A stretch of DNA of 64,000 nt from Ramlibacter lithotrophicus (lineage in GTDB: Bacteria; Pseudomonadota; Gammaproteobacteria; Burkholderiales; Burkholderiaceae_C), in the NCBI RefSeq assembly GCF_012184415.1, contig NZ_VTOX01000011.1, forward strand, positions 1-64,000, read 5' to 3'. Positions 22,169 through 30,817 of this stretch are shown piece after piece. Below the pieces are notes generated by a model that was not told the origin of the DNA, did not search any database, and saw only the letters and a program-made list of their open reading frames with translations. Every line of letters starts with the position of its first letter. Position 1 is the stretch's first letter. The position numbers and the translations under genes were made by a program.

Positions 22169-23920
22169 ATGAGTGACACCACGTTCGACTACATCATCAT
22201 CGGCGCCGGCACCGCCGGCTGCCTGCTGGCCAACCGCCTGTCCGCGGACCCGTCCAGGCGCGTGCTGCTGATCGAGGCCGGTGGCAAGGACGACTACCAC
22301 TGGATCCACATTCCCGTCGGCTACCTGTACTGCATCGGCAATCCGCGCACCGACTGGATGTACTACACCGAAGCCGACGCGGGCCTGAACGGCCGCAAGC
22401 TGCGCTATCCGCGCGGCAAGACGCTGGGCGGCTGCTCCAGCATCAACGGCATGATCTACATGCGCGGCCAGGCGCGCGACTACGACGGCTGGGCGCAGGC
22501 CACCGGCGACGCCGACTGGACCTGGGACCGCTGCCTGCCGTACTTCAGGCAGCACGAGGACCACTTCCGCGGCGCCGACGAAGTGCACGGCGCCGGCGGC
22601 GAATGGCGGGTCGAGAAGCAGCGGCTGCGCTGGGACATCCTCGACGCGTTCTCGCAGGCCGCGCAGCAGACCGGCATCCCGGCCACCGACGACTTCAACC
22701 GCGGCAGCAACGAGGGCGTGGGCTACTTCCTGGTCAACCAGAAGAACGGCTGGCGCTGGAGCGCGGCGCGCGCGTTCCTGCGGCCCACCTGCGCCGCCCG
22801 GCCGAACTTCGAGCTGTGGACCTCTTCGCAGGTGGCGCAATTGCTGGTCGAGCAGCAGCCCGACGGCAGCAAGCGCTGCACCGGGGCGAAGGTGTGGAAC
22901 GGCAGCGAACTCGTCACGGTGCGCGCCGCCGGCGAGGTGATCCTCAGCGCCGGCAGCATCGGCTCGCCGCAGATCCTGCAGCTGTCCGGCATCGGCCCCG
23001 CCCCGCTGCTGCAGCGCAGCGGCATCCCGGTCGTGCACGAACTGCCGGGCGTGGGTGGCAACCTGCAGGACCACCTGCAGATTCGCGCCGTGTTCCAGGT
23101 CGATGGCGTCAAGACGCTCAACACCATGGCCAACAGCCTGTTCGGCAAGGCGCAGATCGCGCTGCAGTACGCGCTGATGCGCAGCGGCCCCATGAGCATG
23201 GCGCCGTCGCAGCTGGGCGCCTTCACGCGCAGCTCGCCCGACATGCCGCATCCGAACATCGAATACCACGTGCAGCCGTTGAGCCTCGACGCCTTCGGCG
23301 AGCCGCTGCACGACTTCGACGCCTTCACCGCCAGCGTGTGCAACCTCAATCCGACCAGCCGCGGCACCGTGCGCATCCGCAGCAACCGCTTCGAGGACGC
23401 GCCGCTGATCGCGCCGAACTACCTCAGCACGCCGGAAGACCGGCAGGTGGCCGCCGATTCGCTGCGTCTGACGCGCAAGATCGTGAGCCAGCCGGCCCTC
23501 GCGCACTACCGGCCGCGCGAGTTCCGGCCCGGCACGCAGTACCAGAGCGACGATGAACTGGCGCGGCTCGCCGGCGACATCGCCACCACCATCTTCCATC
23601 CGGTCGGCACGACGAAGATGGGGCGCGACGATGATCCGCAGGCCGTGCTCGATTCGCGACTGCGCGTGCGGGGCATCGCGGGCTTGCGCGTCGTGGACGC
23701 CGGCGCGATGCCCACCATCACGAGCGGCAACACCAATTCACCGGTGTTGATGATGGCCGAGAAATCGGCCGGGTGGATCGTCGAGGCCGCCGCGGCGCGC
23801 CGTGGCGGCGCGGTCGCGGCGACGCCGGCTGCGGCGCCCGAGAAGAGCACGGTCGTACTTTTTTCATCCCGAATCCCCGGCCGGGAAAGTCCCGATGCCA
23901 CGGCTGGGTCCGGGGGTTAG
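22169..23920 (+). CDS. GMC family FAD-dependent oxidoreductase (choline/alcohol dehydrogenase-like)
   Basis: A 583-residue flavoprotein. The N-terminal FAD-binding motif is IIIGAGTAGCLLANRL; the two GMC signatures are present (GGCSSINGMIYMRGQARDYDGW and GSIGSPQILQLSGIGP); the active-site His is in FHPVGTTKMG, followed by VVDAGAMPTITSGNTNSPV. The start at 22169 has a good GAGGAG ribosome binding site; an earlier in-frame ATG at 22151 lacks one. GMC enzymes oxidise alcohols; the substrate is unknown. The last 40 residues (after the usual end near EKSAGWIVEAAAARR) are an unusual Ala/Pro/Ser tail. Confidence 0.92.
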   Translation: MSDTTFDYIIIGAGTAGCLLANRLSADPSRRVLLIEAGGKDDYHWIHIPVGYLYCIGNPRTDWMYYTEADAGLNGRKLRYPRGKTLGGCSSINGMIYMRGQARDYDGWAQATGDADWTWDRCLPYFRQHEDHFRGADEVHGAGGEWRVEKQRLRWDILDAFSQAAQQTGIPATDDFNRGSNEGVGYFLVNQKNGWRWSAARAFLRPTCAARPNFELWTSSQVAQLLVEQQPDGSKRCTGAKVWNGSELVTVRAAGEVILSAGSIGSPQILQLSGIGPAPLLQRSGIPVVHELPGVGGNLQDHLQIRAVFQVDGVKTLNTMANSLFGKAQIALQYALMRSGPMSMAPSQLGAFTRSSPDMPHPNIEYHVQPLSLDAFGEPLHDFDAFTASVCNLNPTSRGTVRIRSNRFEDAPLIAPNYLSTPEDRQVAADSLRLTRKIVSQPALAHYRPREFRPGTQYQSDDELARLAGDIATTIFHPVGTTKMGRDDDPQAVLDSRLRVRGIAGLRVVDAGAMPTITSGNTNSPVLMMAEKSAGWIVEAAAARRGGAVAATPAAAPEKSTVVLFSSRIPGRESPDATAGSGG

Positions 23921-24038
23921 AGTCAGTTCACTCGCAGCGGGCAGTCAGGGGCCCGCGAGGGCGAGGGACCGAGGAGACAAGCCCTAGAACAGCACAAGAT
24001 CTGTCGCTGGCACACAGAGACAATGCCCGCTTCACATC

Positions 24039-24065
24039 ACGCCGCCTTCGGGCGGCGTTTTTTTT
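24039..24065 (+). terminator. Rho-independent terminator after the GMC oxidoreductase gene
   Basis: A 20-base hairpin (24039-24058; stem ACGCCGCC/GGCGGCGT with a tight TTCG tetraloop) is followed by eight T residues (24058-24065). It faces right and ends the GMC oxidoreductase transcript about 120 bases after the stop codon. Confidence 0.88.
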
Positions 24066-24140
24066 GCCCACTCTCCGGGCGGGGTCTCTGCCGGTGCGGG
24101 CATGGCTCCAGGGCGAAGCATGCCGTCCCATAATGTTCCG

Positions 24141-24677
24141 ATGGATGACATCGTTCGCCAGGCGCTTGCGAAATGGCCCAACGTTCCTCATTGCTACGGC
24201 TGGCTGGGCCTCGACCGGCGCGGCCAGTGGTACATGCGCGACGACCGCGTGCAGGCCGCCGGTCCGTTCGCGGTGAGCAAGGGCGCGCTGCTGCGCCACG
24301 ACAAGCTGATCGAGTTCATCGGCCGCAACTACGACCATGACGAACGCGGGCAGTGGTTCTTCCAGAACGGCCCCCAGCGCGTGTACGTCGAGCTCGAGGT
24401 CGCGCCGTACATCTGGCGCGTGGCCGCCGACTTCGCCGTGACGGCGCATACCGGCCGGGCCGCGCAGCCGCGCCGCACGGTGGTCGACGAAGGCGGTCGC
24501 CTCTACCTGGACACGGACATCGGCTTCGGCCTGGTGCACTCGCTCGACGTGCAGATCGCGGCCGACGCCATCGAGCAGGGCTTGTGGACGCCCGAGACCA
24601 TGCGCGCGGGCGAGTTGCCCCAGCGCTTCGGCTACGCGTGCAGCCCCGCGACGCTGCGGCAGGAGGCCGCGGCCTGA
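24141..24677 (+). CDS. Conserved protein of unknown function (DUF-type)
   Basis: A 178-residue soluble protein. The start MDDIVRQALAKWPNVPHCYGWLGLD and the following WYMRDDR and GQWFFQNGPQRVYVELE segments match a small family I recall from Comamonadaceae and relatives, but whose DUF number I cannot state with certainty. There is no signal peptide or membrane segment. The protein is rich in aromatic residues. It follows the GMC terminator and is convergent with the cytochrome gene. The ATG at 24141 was chosen over 24102 because the family N-terminus begins there. Confidence 0.7.
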   Translation: MDDIVRQALAKWPNVPHCYGWLGLDRRGQWYMRDDRVQAAGPFAVSKGALLRHDKLIEFIGRNYDHDERGQWFFQNGPQRVYVELEVAPYIWRVAADFAVTAHTGRAAQPRRTVVDEGGRLYLDTDIGFGLVHSLDVQIAADAIEQGLWTPETMRAGELPQRFGYACSPATLRQEAAA

Positions 24678-24736
24678 GCCACGGGGCCCCCGACGAGCAG
24701 CCAGGATCAGGCAGAGCGGCACCCTCTGCTCGTGAA

Positions 24737-24759
24737 AAAGCCGGTCGGTGACCGGCTTT
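24737..24759. terminator. Bidirectional terminator between convergent genes
   Basis: The palindrome AAAGCCGGTC/GACCGGCTTT (24737-24759, 3-base loop) is flanked by A residues on the left and T residues on the right. It lies between the convergent 178-residue hypothetical gene and the diheme cytochrome gene and could serve both. A second possible stem (GCAGAG/CTCTGC, 24711-24729) precedes it. Confidence 0.7.
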
Positions 24760-24779
24760 CTCGTTGTGGACGGCGCGAG

Positions 24780-25700
24780 TTACTTCGACGCGTTCACCAT
24801 GTAGTTGACGGCTGCCGCGATCTGCGCGTCGGGGGCGGTCGACCCGCCCTTGGGCGGCATCGCGCCCTTGCCCTTGATCGCGCTCTGCACCAGGGCCGGC
24901 ACGCCTTGCTGGAGGCGCGGGGCCCAGGCGGCCTTGTCGCCGACCTTCGGCGCGCCGGCGACGCCCGCGGCATGGCAGGCCAGGCAGGCCTGCTTGTACA
25001 GGGCCTCGCCGGCCGCTGCGTCGGCCGTCGCGGCCGGGGCCGCTGCCGCAGCCGGCGCGGGAGCCGCAACCGGTGCGGGGGCCGCCGCAGCGGCGGGAGC
25101 GGCGGCAGCCACGGTGGCGGGGGCAGCGGCGGCAGCCGGCGCCGCTGCGGCGGCCTGGCCGTTGGCGGCGGGGCGCTGCGGTTCGGCGAACTTGGCGCCG
25201 GCGGCGTTGGCCATGTGGACGACACCGCGCGCGATCTCCACGTCGTCGAAGTCACCGCCAGCCTGCGGCGGCATCGCGCCCTTGCCCTTCAGGGCGGACT
25301 GGACCAGCGCATCGAGCCCGGTGGCGATCCGGCCGGCCCAGACGCCCGCGTCGCCGAACTTGGGCGCCCCGGCCACGCCGGCGCCATGGCAGGCGGCACA
25401 CTGCACGTTGTAGACCTCCTGGCCTGCGCGCAGCGGTCGGTTGGCGTCGCGGATCTCGACGGTGCCGACCTTGCGGATGCGCTCGGCCACGCCGCGTTCC
25501 AGGTCCTGCGGCGTCACGCCGCCCAGCGCCTGCTTTTCCGCCTGGAGGCTGCCGGCCGGCTTGTTGTCGGACACCACGTACGTCACGAGCCCGATGATCA
25601 CGAACACCGGCACCACGAAGGAGAAGATCACCGTCAGCAGCAGCTGCTTGGGGGTCCTGATCGGGCCGCTGTGGGCGTCGTCGTGCATGGGATCGCTCAT
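24780..25700 (-). CDS. Membrane-anchored diheme cytochrome c
   Basis: A 306-residue protein with an N-terminal membrane anchor (about residues 22-46) and two cytochrome c domains, each with CxxCH (CAACH near residue 100 and CLACH near 242) and a Met ligand within KGKGAMPP. The repetition of KGKGAMPP and VAGAPKxGD in both halves points to internal duplication. The domains are joined by an Ala/Pro-rich linker of about 50 residues (nearly all A, P, V). It is likely a periplasmic electron carrier, possibly for a cytochrome oxidase. It stands alone, next to the tRNA-Arg gene. Confidence 0.9.
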   Translation of the reverse strand: MSDPMHDDAHSGPIRTPKQLLLTVIFSFVVPVFVIIGLVTYVVSDNKPAGSLQAEKQALGGVTPQDLERGVAERIRKVGTVEIRDANRPLRAGQEVYNVQCAACHGAGVAGAPKFGDAGVWAGRIATGLDALVQSALKGKGAMPPQAGGDFDDVEIARGVVHMANAAGAKFAEPQRPAANGQAAAAAPAAAAAPATVAAAAPAAAAAPAPVAAPAPAAAAAPAATADAAAGEALYKQACLACHAAGVAGAPKVGDKAAWAPRLQQGVPALVQSAIKGKGAMPPKGGSTAPDAQIAAAVNYMVNASK

Positions 25701-25834
25701 GTTGTCTCTATGAATCTGGCCGAGGGAGGGAGCCGGCGATTATAGCCAGCGCCCCCCGCGCGGCCGGGCCATCGGCGACCTGCCGCGGGACCGCCGCGCG
25801 TTTCGAGGATAATGCGCACTCGCCTCTTCATGAT

Positions 25835-25910
25835 GCGGCTGTAGCTCAGTGGATAGAGTATTGGCCTCCGAAGCCAAGGGTCGTGGGTTCGATCCCCGCC
25901 AGCCGCGCCA
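25835..25910 (+). tRNA. tRNA-Arg (anticodon CCG)
   Basis: The cloverleaf is complete: acceptor stem GCGGCTG/CAGCCGC, D arm with AGCTCAGTGGATAGAG, anticodon stem TTGGC/GCCAA with loop CTCCGAA (anticodon CCG, reading CGG), T arm GTGGG-TTCGATC-CCCGC, discriminator G and an encoded CCA at 25908-25910. A possible -10 (GATAAT) lies at 25808-25813. No integrase or repeated 3' end is nearby, so it is not used as an attachment site here as far as can be seen. Confidence 0.97.
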
Positions 25911-25963
25911 GATCCCGGTTCCTGAACGGGGCACTCCGTCACCTGTTGCCCGCCGCGCGACGT

Positions 25964-26725
25964 TCAAGCGGCCGTCCAGCCGCCATCGAGCATGAGCGCG
26001 CTGCCGGTCATCAGGCTCGAGGCGTCGCTGGCCAGGAAGACGACAGCACCCATCACCTCCTCCGGGCGGCCGATCCGGCCCAGCGCGATGTTTCCGGTCG
26101 CCCACTCGCGAAAGCGCCGGTCCTCGAACATCGGCGCCGTCATGTCGGTCTCGATGAACGTCGGACAGAGCGAATTCACGCGGATGCCGGCGCTTCCGAG
26201 CTCCCAGGCCAGCGCCTTGGTCAAGCCCTCGATGGCGTGCTTGCTCGCGCAGTAGAGGGTACGCCGGGGACTGCCTACATGCCCCATCTGCGACGAGACG
26301 TTGATCACGGATCCCGGCAAGCCCGCGGCCAGCAGCCCGCGCGCGACCGTGCGGGTGACGTAGAAGGCCGCCTTGACGTTCAGGTCCAGAACGGCGTCGA
26401 TGTCCTGGTCCTCCACCTCGACCAGCGGCTTCGGCCGGTTCATGCCGGCGTTGTTCACCAGGATCTGGAACGGACCGCGCTGCGCCAGCTCGCGCGTGAC
26501 AGCCGCGGATTCGGTGACGTCAAGCACGAGGGTCTCGCACGCCAGTCCCGTGCCCCGCATCCGGTCCGATGCGGCCTGCAGGTCGGCGGCCGACCGGGCT
26601 GCCAGCGTGACCGACGCGCCTGCCTGTGCCAGTGCCACCGCCGCGGCAAGTCCAAGCCCGCGGCTGCCGCCGGTGACCAGCGCCCGCCGCCCGTCCAGCC
26701 GGAAGTCCGGGGGGCGCGGCAGCAT
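25964..26725 (-). CDS. SDR family oxidoreductase (last gene of the catabolic operon)
   Basis: A 253-residue short-chain dehydrogenase. Motifs: TGGSRGLG (cofactor), NNAGMN, catalytic Ser in NVSSQMG, and YCASK. The classical C-terminal pattern LMTGSALMLDGGWTAA is present. It starts one base after the stop of the HisD-like dehydrogenase gene and is the distal gene of the eight-gene leftward operon. Sequence resembles gluconate/3-oxoacyl-type reductases; in this setting it probably oxidises a hydroxy group of the imported substrate or of a derived acid. The substrate is unknown. Confidence 0.9.
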   Translation of the reverse strand: MLPRPPDFRLDGRRALVTGGSRGLGLAAAVALAQAGASVTLAARSAADLQAASDRMRGTGLACETLVLDVTESAAVTRELAQRGPFQILVNNAGMNRPKPLVEVEDQDIDAVLDLNVKAAFYVTRTVARGLLAAGLPGSVINVSSQMGHVGSPRRTLYCASKHAIEGLTKALAWELGSAGIRVNSLCPTFIETDMTAPMFEDRRFREWATGNIALGRIGRPEEVMGAVVFLASDASSLMTGSALMLDGGWTAA

Positions 26726-26726
26726 G

Positions 26727-28046
26727 TCAGCGCTCCGCGGGAACAGGCTGGTACCAGGGCAGCTCGGGCCGCTGGCCGTAGCGGCGCACCCGGATGTTGG
26801 CCTGCTCGCCGTGCCCGGCGAAATTCTCCATGTGGCACAGGCGGGAACAGTACTCGCCCATCAGCGCGCTGGCCTCGTCGGTCAGCACCTTCTGGTAGGT
26901 GCAGGTCTTGAGGAACTTGCCGACCCAGAGGCCGCCCGTGTAGCGGGCGTTGCGGTTGGTCGGCAGCGTGTGGTTGGTGCCGATGACCTTGTCGCCGAAG
27001 CTGACGTTGGTGCGCGGTCCCAGGAACAGCGCACCGTAGTTGGTCATGTTCGCCAGGAACCAGTCGGGGTCGCGCGTCATCACCTGCACGTGTTCGAACG
27101 CGAGCTCGTCGGCCTTGGCCAGCATTTCGGCGTCGCTGTCGCAGACGATGACCTCGCCGTAGTCGCGCCAGCTTTGCGAGGCGATGGCCGCCGTGGGCAG
27201 CGCCTGCAGTTGCCGCTCGACCTCGCGCATCGTGTCCTGCGCCAGCTGCTCGCTGGTCGTGAGCAGCACGGCCGGCGACGTGGGGCCGTGCTCGGCCTGC
27301 CCCAGCAGGTCGACGGCGCACAGTTGCGCGTCGACGCTGTCGTCGGCGATCACCAGCGTCTCGGTGGGACCGGCGAACAGGTCGATGCCGACCCGCCCGT
27401 AGAGCTGGCGCTTGGCTTCGGCCACGTACATGTTTCCGGGACCGACCAGCATGTCCACCGGGGCGATGCTCTTCGTGCCTACCGCCATCGCAACCACGGC
27501 CTGCACGCCGCCCAGCACCAGGATCTCGTCGGCGCCGGCCATGTGCATCGCCGTCACGATCGCGGGATGCGGGCGGCCCTGGAACGGCGGTGCCGTCGCC
27601 ACCACGCGCTTGACGCCGGCCACCTTGGCCGTGAGCACGCTCATGTGGGCCGACGCGATCATGGGGTACTTGCCGCCCGGGATGTAGCAGCCCACCGCGT
27701 TCACGGGAATGTGCTTGTGGCCCAGGACGACGCCGGGCGCCGTCTCGACCTCGACGTCCTTCATGGACTCGCGCTGGATGCGTGCGAACTGCCGGATCTG
27801 CTTCTGCGCGAAGGCGATGTCCTCGATCTCGCGCCCGGACAGCGCCCGGCGCGCCGCCTCGACGTCGGCCTGCGACAGGCGGAAATCGGCGGGATCCCAC
27901 TGGTCGAACTTGCGGCTGTAGTCGCGCACGGCCGTGTCGCCGCGCCCCTCGACGTCCTTGATGATGGCCTCGACGGTCGCGCGCACCTTGGCGTCGTCGT
28001 CGGCGCGCACTTGCACGTCCTTGCCGCGCTTGAGAAAACGGATCAT
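26727..28046 (-). CDS. Histidinol-dehydrogenase-family protein (catabolic, HpsN-like)
   Basis: A 439-residue Zn- and NAD-dependent dehydrogenase of the HisD superfamily. Landmarks: [48 protein letters not shown], and the substrate/Zn region [15 protein letters not shown] and [17 protein letters not shown]. It lies in a catabolic operon, not a his operon, and resembles the sulfopropanediol 3-dehydrogenase (HpsN) type. Such enzymes oxidise a primary alcohol to a carboxylate in two NAD-linked steps. The start at 28046 was chosen from the family N-terminus. The exact substrate is not determinable. Confidence 0.85.
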   Translation of the reverse strand: MIRFLKRGKDVQVRADDDAKVRATVEAIIKDVEGRGDTAVRDYSRKFDQWDPADFRLSQADVEAARRALSGREIEDIAFAQKQIRQFARIQRESMKDVEVETAPGVVLGHKHIPVNAVGCYIPGGKYPMIASAHMSVLTAKVAGVKRVVATAPPFQGRPHPAIVTAMHMAGADEILVLGGVQAVVAMAVGTKSIAPVDMLVGPGNMYVAEAKRQLYGRVGIDLFAGPTETLVIADDSVDAQLCAVDLLGQAEHGPTSPAVLLTTSEQLAQDTMREVERQLQALPTAAIASQSWRDYGEVIVCDSDAEMLAKADELAFEHVQVMTRDPDWFLANMTNYGALFLGPRTNVSFGDKVIGTNHTLPTNRNARYTGGLWVGKFLKTCTYQKVLTDEASALMGEYCSRLCHMENFAGHGEQANIRVRRYGQRPELPWYQPVPAER

Positions 28047-28093
28047 GTGATTCCCCGCAGGTTGGAGCCGGCGCGCGATGCGCGCCGTCGGCT

Positions 28094-29026
28094 CTAGAAG
28101 GCGACCTTGTCCGCGCCCTTCAGGCCCAGCAGGCTGCGAGCCTCGGCCGGCGTCGCCACTTCCAGGTTCAGCGCCTCCAGCACGGTGCGAATGCGCGTCA
28201 CCTGCTCGGCACTCGATTTTGCCAGCTGCCCGGGCCCGATCCACAGCGAGTCCTCCAGCCCCACGCGCACGTGCGAACCCATCGCTGCGCCGATGCTGGC
28301 CAGGGCGATCTGGCCCTTGCCGGCGCCCAGGATCGACCACTGGTACTGGTCGCCGAACAGCCGGTCGGCCGTGCGCCGCATGTGCATGAGGTCCTCCGGG
28401 TGCGGGCCGATCCCGCCCAGGATGCCGAACACGGACTGCACGAACAGCGGACCGCTCACCAGCCCGCGGTCCAGGAAGTGGGCCAGGTTGTACAGGTGGC
28501 TGATGTCGTAGCACTCGAACTCGAAGCGGGTGCCGTTCTCGGTGCCCTTGCGCAGGATCGCCTCGATGTCCTTGAACGTGTTCTTGAAGATCAGGTCCCG
28601 GCTGTTTTCCAGGTGCTGTCGCTCCCACTCGTGCCTGAATTCCCTGAATCGCTGCAGCATCGGAAACAGGCCGAAGTTCATCGAGCCCATGTTCAGCGAC
28701 GCCACCTCGGGCTTGAACGCCATGGCCGGCCGCATCCGGTCCTCCACGGTCATGTGGGGACTGCCGCCGGTCGTGATGTTCACCACCGCATCGGTCCGCG
28801 CCTTGATCTGCTCGAGGAACGGGACGAACAGCTCGGGATCCTGCGACGGCCGGCCGTCCTCGGGATTGCGCGCATGCAGGTGCAGGATGGCGGCGCCGGC
28901 CTGAGCCGCCGCGATCGCGGCGGCCGCGATCTCGTCGGCGGTCACCGGCAGGTACGGCGACATGCTGGGCGTGTGGATCGCGCCGGTCGGGGCGCAGGTG
29001 ATGATGACCTTTCGGCTCTTGCTCAT
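28094..29026 (-). CDS. BKACE family beta-keto acid cleavage enzyme
   Basis: A 310-residue TIM-barrel enzyme of the DUF849/BKACE family (the first known member is 3-keto-5-aminohexanoate cleavage enzyme). These enzymes react a beta-keto acid with acetyl-CoA to give acetoacetate and a new acyl-CoA, using a Zn ion. Zn-ligand candidates H49 and H51 lie in [25 protein letters not shown] and [10 protein letters not shown] are characteristic, as is the late GVRVGLED-type segment ([12 protein letters not shown]). It sits between the hydroxyacyl-CoA-dehydrogenase-like gene and the HisD-like gene. The substrate side-chain specificity cannot be read by eye. Confidence 0.92.
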   Translation of the reverse strand: MSKSRKVIITCAPTGAIHTPSMSPYLPVTADEIAAAAIAAAQAGAAILHLHARNPEDGRPSQDPELFVPFLEQIKARTDAVVNITTGGSPHMTVEDRMRPAMAFKPEVASLNMGSMNFGLFPMLQRFREFRHEWERQHLENSRDLIFKNTFKDIEAILRKGTENGTRFEFECYDISHLYNLAHFLDRGLVSGPLFVQSVFGILGGIGPHPEDLMHMRRTADRLFGDQYQWSILGAGKGQIALASIGAAMGSHVRVGLEDSLWIGPGQLAKSSAEQVTRIRTVLEALNLEVATPAEARSLLGLKGADKVAF

Positions 29027-29034
29027 GGGATTCC

Positions 29035-29982
29035 TCAGGTTGTCTCTTTGCCGGCGGCCTGCTTGTGCAGCGCCAGCGCCATCAGGCGGCGGTCGCGCCA
29101 GGTGCGGCGCTCGCCGAGTGCCTCGGCCGGCAGCAGGGCGCGGCGCTCCGCATGGAGGCGGGCCACCAACTCCGGCGACCAGGGCTCGGTCGAGGTCTGT
29201 TCCTTCGCGATGGACTGATACAGACCGCCGTACCGGCCGCAGTAGTCGGCCAAGCCGCCCGGGGCGTTCAGGTCGATCGTCTCGAACGGTCCAATGAACG
29301 ACCAGCGCAGGCCCAGCCCGTCGCGTACCGTGGTGTCCAGCCCGTCGGCGTCGACGTACCCCTGCTCGACCAGCCGGAAGGCTTCGCGCAGCAGCGCGCC
29401 CTGCAACCGGTTGAGGATGAACCCTTCCAGTTCCTTGCGCACATGGACCGGCTTCTGGCCGATTGCGAGCATGAGCGCCTGGCATCGGTCAATGGTGTCG
29501 CTGCCGGTCCACGGCGCGCCGCACACTTCCACCACCGGAATGAGATACGGCGGGTTCACCGGGTGGGCGACCAGGCAGCGGGCGCGCCCCGCGAGCTCCT
29601 CGGTGAAGGCCGAGGCCGGGATGCTGGAGGTGGAGCTGGCCAGCACCGCGGCGGCCGGCGCGATCGCGTCCATGCGCGCGAAGATTTCGCGCTTGAGCGC
29701 CAGGACCTCGGGCAGGTTCTCCTGCACGTAGTCGACGCCGCCCAGTGCATCCTCCAGCCGCGCGCAGGTGGCGACCCGCGCTACCAGTTCGCCCGCATTC
29801 CGAACCAGGCCGCTGCCAGCGAGCTCGGCCGCCAGTTCGCCCACCAGCACCCGTGACCGGGCCAGTGCCGCCGCGTCGCCGTCCCACAGCCGCACCTCGC
29901 ACCCGGCGCGGGCGAACACCAGCGCCCAGGCCTGGCCGATCAGCCCGGCCCCGATCACGGCAATCTTCATGCTCTTGTCCAT
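29035..29982 (-). CDS. 3-hydroxyacyl-CoA dehydrogenase-family protein (CRYL1/carnitine-dehydrogenase-like)
   Basis: A 315-residue NAD-dependent dehydrogenase. The N-terminal Rossmann motif is GAGLIG (residues 11-16). [26 protein letters not shown] and [19 protein letters not shown] are conserved in L-gulonate 3-dehydrogenase (lambda-crystallin), carnitine dehydrogenase and related enzymes that oxidise a 3-hydroxy acid to a 3-keto acid. Its neighbour downstream, eight bases away, is the BKACE gene, which would cleave such a product. The two together therefore suggest a hydroxy acid to keto acid to acyl-CoA sequence, as in carnitine degradation. Confidence 0.85.
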   Translation of the reverse strand: MDKSMKIAVIGAGLIGQAWALVFARAGCEVRLWDGDAAALARSRVLVGELAAELAGSGLVRNAGELVARVATCARLEDALGGVDYVQENLPEVLALKREIFARMDAIAPAAAVLASSTSSIPASAFTEELAGRARCLVAHPVNPPYLIPVVEVCGAPWTGSDTIDRCQALMLAIGQKPVHVRKELEGFILNRLQGALLREAFRLVEQGYVDADGLDTTVRDGLGLRWSFIGPFETIDLNAPGGLADYCGRYGGLYQSIAKEQTSTEPWSPELVARLHAERRALLPAEALGERRTWRDRRLMALALHKQAAGKETT

Positions 29983-29991
29983 GCTGCTCTT

Positions 29992-30774
29992 TCAGCTCAA
30001 GGCCTGGGTGTGGCCGTCCACGGCCAGCGCCTGGCCGGTGATGCTGGCGGCGGCGGCGCTGCTGGCGAACAACACCGTGTTGGCGACGTCCTCGGCCGTG
30101 ACCATGCGCCCGAGTGAGGCCTGGCTTTCATAAGCCTGCGTCACGCTTTCCACGCTGGCTCCGCTGACACCGGCTTTCGCGGCGATCACCGCCCGGATGC
30201 GCGGCCCGTCCACCGCGCCCGGAAGCACCGCATTGACGCGGATTCCTTCGCGGCCCAGCTCGATCGCGAGCGACTTGGTCAACCCGATCACTGCCCACTT
30301 CGACGCGGAGTACGCGGAACGCCCGGGCATGCCCAGGTGACCGGCGGCCGAGGACATGTTGAGGATCGAAGGACTGCGCGCCCGCCGCAGCCGGTGCACG
30401 GCGTGCTTGGCGCAGAGGAACTGGCCGACCACGTTGACGTCCAGGGTCCGCACGATGTCTTCCCGCCGCAGATCCGCGATCAGCGCCGTGGGGCCAGCGA
30501 CGCCGGCGTTGTTGACCAGCACGTCGAGTCCCCCGAGGGCCGCGTCGACCTGCGCGAACATCGCTTCGACACTGGCTTCGTCGGCGACGTCGGCCACGCA
30601 CCCGTTGAGGCCGGCAACCGCCGCCCGCGCCTGCGCCAGTGCCGCCGCGTCGATGTCGCAGACGAACACCTTCGCCCCCGCTTCGGCGAAGCCGCGCGCC
30701 ATGACCAGGCCGATGCCGCTGCCGCCGGCGGTGACCAGGACCCGCAGGCCGGCCAGTGAAGGATCTTTCAGCAT
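29992..30774 (-). CDS. SDR family oxidoreductase
   Basis: A 260-residue short-chain dehydrogenase with TAGGSGIG (cofactor motif), NNAGVAG, catalytic Ser in NMSSAAG, and YSASK, and a C-terminal SITGQALAVDGHTQ. It is the first enzyme gene after the ABC transporter in the operon and precedes the hydroxyacyl-CoA-dehydrogenase-like gene by nine bases. Together with the other SDR and the HisD-like enzyme it gives four dehydrogenases in one operon, suggesting a polyhydroxylated substrate. Confidence 0.88.
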   Translation of the reverse strand: MLKDPSLAGLRVLVTAGGSGIGLVMARGFAEAGAKVFVCDIDAAALAQARAAVAGLNGCVADVADEASVEAMFAQVDAALGGLDVLVNNAGVAGPTALIADLRREDIVRTLDVNVVGQFLCAKHAVHRLRRARSPSILNMSSAAGHLGMPGRSAYSASKWAVIGLTKSLAIELGREGIRVNAVLPGAVDGPRIRAVIAAKAGVSGASVESVTQAYESQASLGRMVTAEDVANTVLFASSAAAASITGQALAVDGHTQALS

Positions 30775-30817
30775 GGATCGTGCTTCTCTCTGTGTTGATG
30801 GTCCGGGTGGATTGGCT

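Noticed and set aside
20369..23599. 1076-residue open frame on the minus strand opposite mmsA and the GMC gene
   Set aside because: Runs across two well-supported genes and the repeat between them, with no recognisable domain; a GC-skew artefact.
25020..25180. Tandem repeat DNA in the Ala/Pro linker of the diheme cytochrome
   Set aside because: The DNA is low complexity but codes for an A/P linker and shows no fixed repeat unit.
25835..25910. tRNA-Arg as an integration site of a mobile island
   Set aside because: No integrase, no repeat of the tRNA 3' end, and the flanking genes look chromosomal.
26727..28046. Histidine biosynthesis histidinol dehydrogenase (hisD)
   Set aside because: Right superfamily, but no other his genes are present; the operon with a transporter, BKACE and SDRs points to catabolism.
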